Assembly (NCBI RefSeq): GCF_019402665.1
Contig: NZ_VSST01000042.1
Coordinates: 124,001-188,000, forward strand
Origin: Bradyrhizobium canariense
GTDB taxonomy: Bacteria; Pseudomonadota; Alphaproteobacteria; Rhizobiales; Xanthobacteraceae
Reading direction: 5' to 3'
DNA length: 64,000 bases
Below the pieces are notes generated by a model, which ran no database searches, was not told the origin of the DNA, and was given only the letters and a program-made list of their open reading frames with translations. Position numbers and translations under genes: made by a program. Below are positions 41,816 through 49,840 of the stretch, piece by piece. Within the stretch, counting starts at the first letter, position 1. Each line of letters starts with the position of its first letter.

Positions 41816-42772
41816 TTACTCGCCATTGTGCGCCAGTCGCCGCCACTCCCCCGGCGTCATCCCCATCCTTTCGGCGAAGACATGCCGGAATGCCGAAACG
41901 GATTGATACCCAACGGTCTCGGCCACGGCCTCAGTGCTGATCCCTGGCTTCTTCAACTCGTTGGCGGCCAGACTCATGCGGAGATCGGTCAACAAATCGA
42001 GGGCGGAGCGACCCAGCTTGTCCTGGAACTGGCGCATGAACGTAGCGCGCGACATCCCGCACAAATCGGCCAGATCGGGCAGTTTCCAAGGCCGCGCTGG
42101 ATCCGCGAACATCGCCGCAACGGCTGGAGCCAGTCGCGGATTGCCAGCCACGGCCAACAAGCCCTCGGCCGATTTTCCGGATTCGCTCGCGGCGCGCAGG
42201 ACGAGAGTGAATAGGACCGAAGAGAGCGCGTTGAGAATGGCGCGCCCTCCCGCCCTGTTACCGGCGGACTCCATTCGCATCAGCCCGACAAGTCCGGCAA
42301 GTTGGTTGGATGCGGACCCGATGCCCTCTTCTCCACGGCTGTCCACAGCCCGTGTCACCACATTAGCGGGCAGGTAGTTGCGGATCAGTCGATCATGGGG
42401 TGGCGCGACGAAAAACCGTCCGCACAGCAGATCCAGTTGCTCACCCCGCCCATCGTTCTCGCTCAACATCCATCCGGCAGAGCCCCGGCTCTCGTGAGTA
42501 CGGACCGGCGTTTGGCCGCTGCCGTCGTGCAGCACATGCGCAGCACCATGAGGGAGCAGCACGATATCCCCGTTCCCTAGTTCCCACGCTGTTCTCGACT
42601 CCGGATCCTCGAGAATGGCCCGGCCCCCGACAATCACGTGATAGGGGATCTCATTCGGCGCTGCCTTGGCCCAGGTAACACGCCATGGCGCGCCGTACGC
42701 GCAACGGACTTCGAGCTGGCCGGTAACGGTCACGATTTGCAGGAGATGGCTAAGCCAGTCCACTTCAGACAT
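41816..42772 (-). CDS. AraC family regulator
   Basis: The 318-residue protein has an N-terminal cupin-like domain (residues 15-190), with IPYHVIVGGRAILED near 41 and VLLPHGAAHVLHDG near 70, then an AraC DNA-binding domain with LADLCGMSRATFMRQF and VAETVGYQSVSAFRHVFAER. ATG 42772 follows GAGGTCCA. It is upstream of, and cooriented with, the nitroreductase-AhpD-AzoR genes after a gap of about 130 bases and is the natural candidate regulator. Confidence 0.88.
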   Translation of the reverse strand: MSEVDWLSHLLQIVTVTGQLEVRCAYGAPWRVTWAKAAPNEIPYHVIVGGRAILEDPESRTAWELGNGDIVLLPHGAAHVLHDGSGQTPVRTHESRGSAGWMLSENDGRGEQLDLLCGRFFVAPPHDRLIRNYLPANVVTRAVDSRGEEGIGSASNQLAGLVGLMRMESAGNRAGGRAILNALSSVLFTLVLRAASESGKSAEGLLAVAGNPRLAPAVAAMFADPARPWKLPDLADLCGMSRATFMRQFQDKLGRSALDLLTDLRMSLAANELKKPGISTEAVAETVGYQSVSAFRHVFAERMGMTPGEWRRLAHNGE

Positions 42773-43281
42773 TGGACCTCGAAAACTGGAAATGGTGAAA
42801 CAGCTTATCGTAACTGTGCATTGGTTCCAGCTCTCCATGCCTTGCCGGTTGGCGCGATCGGCGCAATGACGCTGGCCATCACGACCCGCGCCTCGCAGGG
42901 GCACACGGGGCGACCGCTTGTTGCCGAATTGGGACGCAGGCAATCTACGCCTGTGAGTCTCGCTGCTCTTCCGCGCGTCCTCTCACCGCTCGCGGGCGCG
43001 CGATATGTCGGATTGAAGTAGATGACGCGCTTATCGCCGAGCAGATCGAGCTCTAACACCCGCTGATGGCTATCGACGAATCGTCGCGCATCATCGCCAT
43101 CATCGCCGAGACCGCATAGCCCCGGCATCAACGGGACGTCTGCTCGCATGGTGCAACGCTCAGGGAAGCGCGTTAATCTACGTGGTATAGTTTTTGCTCG
43201 TTTGGTGTTAGCTTGATGGTGCGTCCGCTGACTCGCAGCGCACCGCACATTCGTCAAGCCAGCCAACCCCAAGAGGAAGAC
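42773..43281. other. Mostly gene-free stretch before the lysine-rich gene
   Basis: About 510 bases. A minus-strand frame covering 42805-43150 reads MRADVPLMPGLCGLGDDGDD and then LELDLLGDKRVIYFNP; it has some protein-like texture, but I recognise no family and it has no clear ribosome binding site. The segment from 43160 to 43281 is AT-richer, with TGGTATAGTTTTT at about 43180, and probably holds the promoter of the small gene that follows. Confidence 0.35.
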
Positions 43282-43365
43282 ATGGCAAAGAAAGCGAAGA
43301 AGGCAAAGAAGACTGCCAAGGCGACCAAGAAAGTTGCCAAGAAGACCAAGAAGATGAAGAAGTAA
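43282..43365 (+). CDS. 27-residue lysine/alanine-rich histone-H1-like protein
   Basis: ATG 43282 to TAA 43365 encodes MAKKAKKAKKTAKATKKVAK and then KTKKMKK: 16 Lys, 5 Ala and no acidic residue. AGAGGAAG precedes the start at ideal spacing. Such KKAKK repeats resemble histone-H1-like tails and short DNA-binding proteins found in rhizobia. It is probably a nucleic-acid-binding peptide. It is too short for standard gene calls. An A/T-rich promoter region precedes it, and a strong hairpin terminator lies about 100 bases downstream. Confidence 0.75.
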   Translation: MAKKAKKAKKTAKATKKVAKKTKKMKK

Positions 43366-43468
43366 GCGCGCGTTTTTCCGCAAAGCCGCCGCAGTGTCGC
43401 GACCAAATCACTGGTCTGGCTTGACGCATCGCAAGCTGTCTCTGGCCGAAAACGCGGCGACGGTCAGA

Positions 43469-43529
43469 CCGGCCCCATGTGCACACGGCTCAGAAAGCCT
43501 ACAACTGATGCACATGGGTCCGGTTTTTT
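43469..43529 (+). terminator. Strong hairpin with T tract
   Basis: CCGGCCCCATGTGCA (43469-43483) pairs with TGCACATGGGTCCGG (43509-43523), 14 of 15 positions, around a 25-base loop, followed at once by TTTTTT (43524-43529). It fits an intrinsic terminator for transcripts from the lysine-rich gene, although the long loop would also allow a stable structured RNA. Confidence 0.75.
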
Positions 43530-43849
43530 CCGGGCGTTGGTTGGCCCCCTGTCGCACGTGTCACGATTTCCGGCTTGCAGTTATCGCTCTTGGCCCACCC
43601 CTTCGTTGAAGAGGCGGCGTCGGGGCGCCTCCAGCGCTCATTTCGTTGACAATGACTAACGCCTGTTTTTGCGCCGGGAACCGCCAGTCCTCCCAACCCG
43701 CCGTCACACGCATACGAGTGTCGCATAAGGCCGTTCGCTCCCAATTCAATTGCTCGGGAGATGGAAAGAGGATCGTCAACTTCGATGCCGGCATAACCAA
43801 CCGTGCTCTCAATTTAGCATGGCCGAGCAGTCGCTGATCTGCCCTGAAG
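43530..43849. other. Gene-free stretch after the terminator
   Basis: About 320 bases between the terminator and the convergent kinase gene. A minus-strand frame at 43561-43872 reads RVTAGWEDWRFPAQKQALVI and could be an unknown small protein, but nothing supports it. I see no regulatory element. Confidence 0.35.
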
Positions 43850-44590
43850 TTACCCCCCTTTCTGTAGATCATTGCAGCCTTCTTCTCTTGGGACCTGCAA
43901 GCTGTGAGAACGACGCACGTTCCTTCGCTTCAAGACAACATGAGCTGCGCCGGCGGCACGTTGCTCGGATACAGTCAACGGGAACGTGAGAAGGAAAGAA
44001 GACCCTTCGGCCGCACAAGACGCATGAACGCGGCCACCCAAACTGTTGGCCAACTCGCCGACGATCGTTAGCCCGCAACCGCGCACGATGAGATCGGATG
44101 CCGAGCCATTGTCAGAGACCGCGCACCTTGCGACGTTACCTGCAACCAGCAACTTAACTTTCGCTTGCGGATGTCTATCCTCGAATCGAGCATGTCGCGC
44201 CACATTGGTCAGCAGCTCGGATACGATCAAACCAAGCTTCCAGCAGCGTTCGCCCTCAAGCCGCAAATCATTCGCCGAACACAAGAGACGTATACTCCGC
44301 CGGTGCAGCCGGTATTTGGTGAAGGAGAAGCAAAGATGCTGGAGATATCTTGAGGCGTCGGTCAGGTGCCCAGGATCCGGCATGCGTAGCGCCTTGTGGA
44401 CATCAGCGTAGCCATGCAGGAGTTCTACCACGTCGAGGAGCGCGGCCTTCACTGCCACGTCATCCGACTCCACCGCTTTGCCTGAAATCGTGCAGATAGC
44501 GCTAGTGAGCTTGTTATTTACTCTGTGGTTCAGCTCACGAAGAAGCAACGATCCGTCGGGATGCGGTAACGGTGCAATGTGCCTTGTCAT
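43850..44590 (-). CDS. Sensor histidine kinase, HWE/HisKA_2-like
   Basis: The 246-residue protein lacks a sensor domain. Its phosphoacceptor is LLLRELNHRVNNKL (His22), typical of the HisKA_2/HWE group common in rhizobia. The ATP-binding half has LGLIVSELLTNVARHAR near 125, AVSDNGSASD near 158, and GCGLTIVGELANSLGG near 172. The start at 44590 follows GGAGCCCGAA. Partners are not adjacent; it could act on an unlinked receiver protein. No membrane helix, so it is cytoplasmic. Confidence 0.85.
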   Translation of the reverse strand: MTRHIAPLPHPDGSLLLRELNHRVNNKLTSAICTISGKAVESDDVAVKAALLDVVELLHGYADVHKALRMPDPGHLTDASRYLQHLCFSFTKYRLHRRSIRLLCSANDLRLEGERCWKLGLIVSELLTNVARHARFEDRHPQAKVKLLVAGNVARCAVSDNGSASDLIVRGCGLTIVGELANSLGGRVHASCAAEGSSFLLTFPLTVSEQRAAGAAHVVLKRRNVRRSHSLQVPREEGCNDLQKGG

Positions 44591-44895
44591 TTCGGGCTCC
44601 AATGATCTTTCTTTCTGTAACCTGCCGCAGGACCAAGCAGGGACTCCTGTAACTCCACGCCGCGCCAGTTCGGTCTATGTCGCGTCAAAGAGGAATCTCG
44701 GCTGGCACCACGCAAGGATCTTCCAGAAGATGATTGCGGCTCGCGAGGCGATTAGGCCTTTCGGTCATGCGAAGGCTCCTTCAATGCGAGATGCCGGTTA
44801 CTCCCGTGAGAGATTGGAACGTGACACCGAGCAGGCAGCAGAACCTTGCTTCCTCTTGATGCTGCCTGGAATGCCAGGGGCACCCCAGAGGCGCG

Positions 44896-45300
44896 TCAGG
44901 CGTTGGCGATCAATGAGGCGATATCCTCGAGCGGACGCCGGCTGAAGTCCTTCGCGAATTCGCCCATGATCTTCCCTTTCAGGTCGCGGTGGAAGTGCTT
45001 GCGCATCTCCCCCAGGGTCCTGGGGTCGGAGACAACGATCAGGTGTTTTATCGTCCCGTCCAGGCTCAGCTTGTTCAGGAACGCAGCCGCAGCTGCCGCG
45101 AAGTTGTCCTCCTCGAGCCGGCTCCCATCGGGGTTCGCAGAGCCGGTGTGATGGCGCGCACCCGAGCCTGAGTGGGCCGGCGCAGGCGGAGCCGCCGTGA
45201 TCTCGACCAAATGCACCCCAGGTTTCACGCCCGTATTGTGGAAGAGGCGGACCGTCTCGCCGTCAGCGACTGCTACTGTCGTACCGGTAGGTAGAATCAT
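44896..45300 (-). CDS. Host-attachment family protein
   Basis: The 134-residue protein fits the family described as required for attachment to host cells: ILPTGTTVAVADGETVRLFH at the start, LEEDNFAAAAAAFLNKL near 63, LIVVSDPRTLGEMRKHFHRDL near 85, and FSRRPLEDI at the end. The family was named from an Agrobacterium attachment locus, but the fold resembles nucleotidyl- or RNA-binding proteins, so the true role is uncertain. Its start overlaps the NhaA-fusion stop by four bases. The DNA around its start recurs at 39530-39590. Confidence 0.85.
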   Translation of the reverse strand: MILPTGTTVAVADGETVRLFHNTGVKPGVHLVEITAAPPAPAHSGSGARHHTGSANPDGSRLEEDNFAAAAAAFLNKLSLDGTIKHLIVVSDPRTLGEMRKHFHRDLKGKIMGEFAKDFSRRPLEDIASLIANA

Positions 45301-47210
45301 CGAAAGACCTCTTGTTCAGGATCCCGCCTAAACGCCGGCGGGCACGATACTTGCGTGCTTGCCCTCTGCGGCGCCTCTTCGATGAGCTCCTGACGCGAAG
45401 CTCCCCAGAGCAGGGCAGTCCCAAGGACTGCCGAAAGAATTGACGCGGCGAACACGGCGATCTTGGCGGCCGAGAAGTCGGGAGCGCTTGGAAACGCTTG
45501 CCCGGCGATAAAGAGCGACATCGTGAAACCGATGCCAGCGAGGGCTCCCGCCCCGGCCAGCTGCCGCCAAGTGTACTCTGCCGGCTTGAAGGCTATGCCT
45601 GCGCGCACGGCCGCGCCAGCCGCGAGGAAGACGCCGAGCGGCTTTCCTATTGCGAGGCTAGCGACGATCGCGGTCATGAGCCAGCCATGCCCAACAATAA
45701 TGCCCGGATTAATCGCCACGCCCGCATTCCCCAGTGCGAAGATCGGGAGGACAGCGTAGCTCGACCGCGCGCCGGCGTGCCGCAGCAGCCGGTCGGCAGG
45801 CGATTCAACTCTGTCGTAGATTGCCTCGAGCGCGTGCAGCGCCGGAGTGGAGGGGCCATGCCTGAGAACCTCGCCCTCGTGCCGCGCCTCGGAGGCGATG
45901 ATGGTGCTGGCCTGCGTCATCAGGGCAGCCAGGTTGGCGGGCGGGCGCGTCGGAACGAACAGCGCCAGTACCACGCCAGCCAGCGTCGCGTGGAGGCCGC
46001 CCGCGTAGATGAACGCCCACAAGGCGACGCCCAACAGGATGTAAGGCGAGAGAAGGTAGACTCTTGACCGGCTCAGCAGCGCCAGCGCAACGACCACCGC
46101 GGCAGCCGCGGCCAGGTAGCCCGGACGGACATCGCCGGAGTAGAACACAGCGACCACGACGATCGCACCGATGTCGTCGACGATGGCCGCCGCCGTAAGG
46201 AAGATGCGCAGCTCAACGGGAATGCGGGCGCCCATCAGCGCGATCAAGGCAATCGCGAACGCAGTGTCGGTCGCCATCGGAATGCCCCAACCGCGCGACC
46301 ACGGCCCCGCAGGGATAACCAACGCATACAGAAGCGCCGGCACGACCATACCGCCCAACGCGGCGGCGATCGGAAGCGCGGCGGAGCGGCGGCTTGCGAG
46401 GTGGCCAACTGTCATCTCGCGCTTCACCTCCAATCCTACGACGAGAAAAAACACCGTCAGCAGGCCGTCGTTGACCCAATGGAGGATGGACATCTGAAAG
46501 GCTGCGTCACCCAAGCTCACGCCGAACTCCCGGCGCCAGAGCGCCTCGAACGCCGGCGCGGCCGGCGAGTTCGTCAAGAGGATCGCCGCTACGGTCGCGA
46601 GGACCAGCAAAATGCCGGCTGACGGGCCCCAGCTCGCGAAGTCCAGGGCTGCCGTACGGACGCGGTGGCCGAGCGTGCCAAGCATCGCGTCGACGAGCGA
46701 GCTCTCGTCCCAGGGTCCGTCGTAGCGCCGGCGGTTGATGTAGAAGGTCGGCGTGAATCTCACCCCGCTCGCGCGTGAGCTTGCGACGTCCGCCTCCACC
46801 CTCGCCCTCGCGCGCTGCACGGCGTCGCTGTCACCGAGCGCGAAATTGGCGTTCACGCCAAGATCGGCGGCAACCGCGACGAGGTCGTCCTCTGTGAGCT
46901 GCACCGACCTCGTCATCAGTTTGATGTGCGCGGACCAGAACGCCTCGGGGGTCTGGGCAAGCTCGGCGAGCTCGGCGGCCTGAAGCGAAAGGCTGTTGTC
47001 CGTGAGCGGCCTGTGCCGGAAGGCGTAGCAGACGCGGTCGCCTAGTTGGTCGCGTGCTTGTGCGATGCGCTCGTTGGCAGCCCTGCAGTGCGGACACGCG
47101 TAGCTGCCGTACTCGACGAGCGTGATCTCGGCATCGCTGGGGCCGAGCACGTGGTCCGTCTCGTGGTCGACCGGACGGTCGAGCCGGCCGGGCGGGATCA
47201 TGAGCTGCAT
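45297..47210 (-). CDS. nhaA: DsbA-like/NhaA Na+/H+ antiporter fusion
   Basis: The 637-residue protein joins a thioredoxin-like domain (residues 20-185, with YACPHCRAAN containing CPHC at 39-42 and GVRFTPTFYINRR near 155) to a complete NhaA antiporter (from about 195). The NhaA part has FLVVGLEVKREM and the ion-binding IVDDIGAIVVVAVF (double Asp near 344). Such fusions occur in several proteobacteria. There is no signal peptide before the thioredoxin-like part, so it may face the cytoplasm and respond to thiol state. It precedes, and overlaps, the host-attachment gene. Confidence 0.88.
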   Translation of the reverse strand: MQLMIPPGRLDRPVDHETDHVLGPSDAEITLVEYGSYACPHCRAANERIAQARDQLGDRVCYAFRHRPLTDNSLSLQAAELAELAQTPEAFWSAHIKLMTRSVQLTEDDLVAVAADLGVNANFALGDSDAVQRARARVEADVASSRASGVRFTPTFYINRRRYDGPWDESSLVDAMLGTLGHRVRTAALDFASWGPSAGILLVLATVAAILLTNSPAAPAFEALWRREFGVSLGDAAFQMSILHWVNDGLLTVFFLVVGLEVKREMTVGHLASRRSAALPIAAALGGMVVPALLYALVIPAGPWSRGWGIPMATDTAFAIALIALMGARIPVELRIFLTAAAIVDDIGAIVVVAVFYSGDVRPGYLAAAAAVVVALALLSRSRVYLLSPYILLGVALWAFIYAGGLHATLAGVVLALFVPTRPPANLAALMTQASTIIASEARHEGEVLRHGPSTPALHALEAIYDRVESPADRLLRHAGARSSYAVLPIFALGNAGVAINPGIIVGHGWLMTAIVASLAIGKPLGVFLAAGAAVRAGIAFKPAEYTWRQLAGAGALAGIGFTMSLFIAGQAFPSAPDFSAAKIAVFAASILSAVLGTALLWGASRQELIEEAPQRASTQVSCPPAFRRDPEQEVFR

Positions 47211-47241
47211 CGCTGAACAGGGCTCCAGGTGTTCGCGCCGG

Positions 47242-48306
47242 CTACGGAGTCGTCGCAGCCGTCGCTGCGTTGACGACGTGGAATAGGCCGCTATCGGGCA
47301 ACGGCGTGTACGCGATCTCCGCACCGACGATACCGCTGGGGAGCCGTGCTGCGTGCATGCACGGGAGGAAGAGGCGCACTAGCGTGCCGCCACCCCCCTC
47401 GCTCTCTATACAGACCGCGCCGCCTCGTCCTTCGGCGAAGCGCTGGACCTGGAGGGGCCCGAGGCCGGTGCCGCTTCCCGCAGCTATTGTCGTGAAGTAC
47501 GGGGTGAAGGCCTGCGAGAGAACCTCCTCGGTGCCCTCCCCGTCCCGGGCCACGACGATCTCGACGAACCCGCGCCCCGCGAGAGCGGAAGGTTCGACGT
47601 TCCGCGCGGCGACGGTGATCGCGCCGCCCCCTGGCGTAGCATCGGCCGAGTTTCGGCAGAGGTTCAGTAGCGCGAAGTACAGCTCCTCCGGGTCGGCGTC
47701 GAAGTCCCACAAATCAGGGGCTATATCGGTGCGGACCGTGATGTCAGGACGCAACGCCTGATCCAGCGTTTCCGCCAGCGCTGCGAGCCGGCTGCCTGCG
47801 ACGAACCCGCCGACCGATTCGGGGAATGGGCGCGTAGCGTCGAGGAGCTGACGGCTGGGCAGCGCTCCTCGCGTGATCGCGTGCTGCATCTTGCTGACGA
47901 CGGCCTTTCGGCATGCGGCGTCGCTCTGGGTTTCGAGTAGCCGCAGGCCGCCGCTGATCACAGCTAAACGATTGTTGATGTCGTGGACCACGAACTGCGC
48001 TACGTCTCCGATCGCGCTCACCCTCTCCAGCCTCCGGGACGAGAATACGCCCCGCGTGTCGGAGTGTGGGACGGTCCGGCACAGTACCCCGGAGATCTCG
48101 CCGTCGCGCCCGACAAGCGGTATCTCCACGCACTTGGACGCGATGAGACCGCTGGCGTCATCGCGGACGGTCCGCACCCTCGCACTGAATGCGCGCTGTA
48201 CTCCAAACGCGACGCCGGCGTTGTCCGCGAGCACGACGACATCCTCCAGCAGAACGCTCTCGACCACACGGGGGAAGGAAACGTCGAATGTCTCTTTGAT
48301 CTGCAT
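47242..48306 (-). CDS. Sensor histidine kinase
   Basis: The 354-residue protein has a small N-terminal input region (residues 1-95), the phosphoacceptor FVVHDINNRLAVISGGLRL (His108), and an ATPase domain with ALLNLCRNSADATPGGGAIT near 217 and GTGLGPLQVQRFAEGRGG near 290. The normal D-x-G-x-G box reads RDGEGTEE, a mild change. No membrane segment is present. It lies 31 bases upstream of the NhaA fusion on the same strand, so the three genes probably form one operon. Confidence 0.85.
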   Translation of the reverse strand: MQIKETFDVSFPRVVESVLLEDVVVLADNAGVAFGVQRAFSARVRTVRDDASGLIASKCVEIPLVGRDGEISGVLCRTVPHSDTRGVFSSRRLERVSAIGDVAQFVVHDINNRLAVISGGLRLLETQSDAACRKAVVSKMQHAITRGALPSRQLLDATRPFPESVGGFVAGSRLAALAETLDQALRPDITVRTDIAPDLWDFDADPEELYFALLNLCRNSADATPGGGAITVAARNVEPSALAGRGFVEIVVARDGEGTEEVLSQAFTPYFTTIAAGSGTGLGPLQVQRFAEGRGGAVCIESEGGGGTLVRLFLPCMHAARLPSGIVGAEIAYTPLPDSGLFHVVNAATAATTP

Positions 48307-48906
48307 GTCGGGCCTCCTGCTTGCGATCGTTCAACGGAATGTCGACTCTGGCCCGTACACGAGGGCGGACGACGACAGCACGAAGACTGACTTTATGATC
48401 GTCTAAAGGAAAATCACCTCTCGCCATGGAGTTGATAGCCAGCCGTTATCGGAATGACTGGAACACGGCGCGCCGCGGCGGGAGTGCGGCGCTTGCATCT
48501 GCTGTCTCGGGCTTCATGAGATAACCGCGCATAGGCCTATCAAGTGCGCCAGTGAAAACGGAAGGATGTCACGCTTTCTGCCGCACCAGCTACGCGGCTC
48601 AAGATTTGGTGAGTGGGGCTCATCCTCTCCATGACGTGGCTCAAAGCTTCATCCGTCTTATGCTCACGACTGGCCTTCCCACACTTGCCCACTCAAGAGC
48701 ACCATGCCCATTCGATCCAGCACCGTCGTCACCGTCGTCCAATGGCCCTGAGGAAGGGCGGCCGGTCCCCGGGGGGAAGGACCGGCCGCGGGCGAACGAC
48801 GGCGAAGGGGGATCGCCGCGCGCCTAGCACTTGGGAAGCTGTCCGCCTCCGTGATGCAATTTGCTATCCGACGAGCAACGCCGGCGCGAGTGAAGCAATC
48901 CAAATC
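48307..48906. other. Gene-free stretch with a perfect GC-rich hairpin
   Basis: About 600 bases without a convincing gene. CGGCCGGTCC (48759-48768) and GGACCGGCCG (48779-48788) form a perfect 10-bp stem with a ten-base loop; there is no T tract. Its function (terminator, small RNA or repeat) is open. Confidence 0.5.
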
Positions 48907-49257
48907 TCAGCAAATCGTGTCAAATGCGTTGCCGACCGACTGGTACGCTCTGAGAGGTTGCCTGCGAGCAGTCTGAAGAAAGGTGACGTCGCTGATGCCG
49001 ATCGAGACCGGCAGCCTTCGGCTCCGGCACGCCAACTGGTCGCGGACATACCCTGCCTGCCTGACACACTGCGAGAACTTCAAGATCTTTGGTGATTTCG
49101 GCCTGTACATGATGCTAGCACCGATCTCAATTGCCGCAGGTGCGGGCGCGTCAGAGCCAGGGGCCACAAAGCAGATCGGCAGGACGGAAGAGGAGAGCAG
49201 TTCAAGGGTCGACCGAATGAGCGCACCCGCCAGCAAAAGACGAACCCAAGCGACCAT
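48907..49257 (-). CDS. Hypothetical small exported protein
   Basis: The 116-residue frame starts MVAWVRLLLAGALIRSTLEL, which could be a signal peptide. The mature part has cysteines in ICFVAP, FSQCVRQ and QLACRS and no recognisable motif. The ribosome binding site is weak. A small secreted protein is possible; a chance frame is the alternative. Confidence 0.35.
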   Translation of the reverse strand: MVAWVRLLLAGALIRSTLELLSSSVLPICFVAPGSDAPAPAAIEIGASIMYRPKSPKILKFSQCVRQAGYVRDQLACRSRRLPVSIGISDVTFLQTARRQPLRAYQSVGNAFDTIC

Positions 49258-49316
49258 GTTCCAAAATCGACGCCATGATATATTACGCTGAGTTGGGGAG
49301 CTCGCTGTTATTTTAC

Positions 49317-49526
49317 CTAAGCCCCCCTGTTATCCTTTTTACCGAACACGCAGCGCCATGCCGCAAGGCGCTCGGTCGGATGCTGATTCATCCAGTCGGC
49401 GAGCTGCGGTGCTCCGATCAGACAGGACTGCATCGAGACATCCGCGAAGTCCGAGGTGGTGACGGTCTGCTCGTGGCAATTTGCCGGTGAAGACAAACTG
49501 CAGAGCACAGCGATGATCGCGATCAT
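49317..49526 (-). CDS. Small secreted cysteine-containing protein, unknown function
   Basis: The 69-residue protein begins MIAIIAVLCSLSSPANCHEQ, a short signal-like stretch. It then has QSCLIGAPQLADWMNQHP and RLAAWRCVFGKK, with three further conserved-looking Cys. Similar short proteins of unknown role occur in Bradyrhizobium. GGGGGACC precedes the start. It overlaps the upstream gene by four bases, which supports both as real. Confidence 0.6.
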   Translation of the reverse strand: MIAIIAVLCSLSSPANCHEQTVTTSDFADVSMQSCLIGAPQLADWMNQHPTERLAAWRCVFGKKDNRGA

Positions 49527-49711
49527 GATAGGTCCCCCTCGCCGCGATCGGTGTCTGCGCCGCTGCGCATATGGCTGGCGAATGCCTTGTTCCGCTGCTC
49601 GCGGGCGGGATCAGACGGCGGAAAGACGCTGTCGTATATCGCTCGGGCTTCTCGAATGAGGCGAGTTCGCGCGCGCTCCGACTTTGGGACAAATCGAACA
49701 ATCTTACTCAT
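49523..49711 (-). CDS. Small basic protein of unknown function
   Basis: The 62-residue protein reads MSKIVRFVPKSERARTRLIR at the start, then DSVFPPSDPAREQRNKAF. It is rich in Arg and Lys in its first half. GGAAGTG precedes ATG 49711, and its stop overlaps the next start (ATGA), so these two small genes form an operon. Confidence 0.6.
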   Translation of the reverse strand: MSKIVRFVPKSERARTRLIREARAIYDSVFPPSDPAREQRNKAFASHMRSGADTDRGEGDLS

Positions 49712-49840
49712 GTTTTCACTTCCATTCCATCTGATAAGGAAGGTCAGTCGGTGTCGAATTGGAAGGCCGGTGCAGGTAGCAACGAACGGACGAAACATTC
49801 GTGACGGGGCCGTAAGGCAGCTTCGGTTAATTCGGTCGAG

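Noticed and set aside
43282..43365. Reading the lysine-rich stretch as a simple repeat rather than a gene
   Set aside because: Start, ribosome binding site, stop and codon variation (AAG/AAA, GCN mixed) favour a true coding sequence.
48759..48788. GC-rich hairpin as an intrinsic terminator
   Set aside because: The stem is perfect but no T tract follows on either strand, so it is reported only as a structure.
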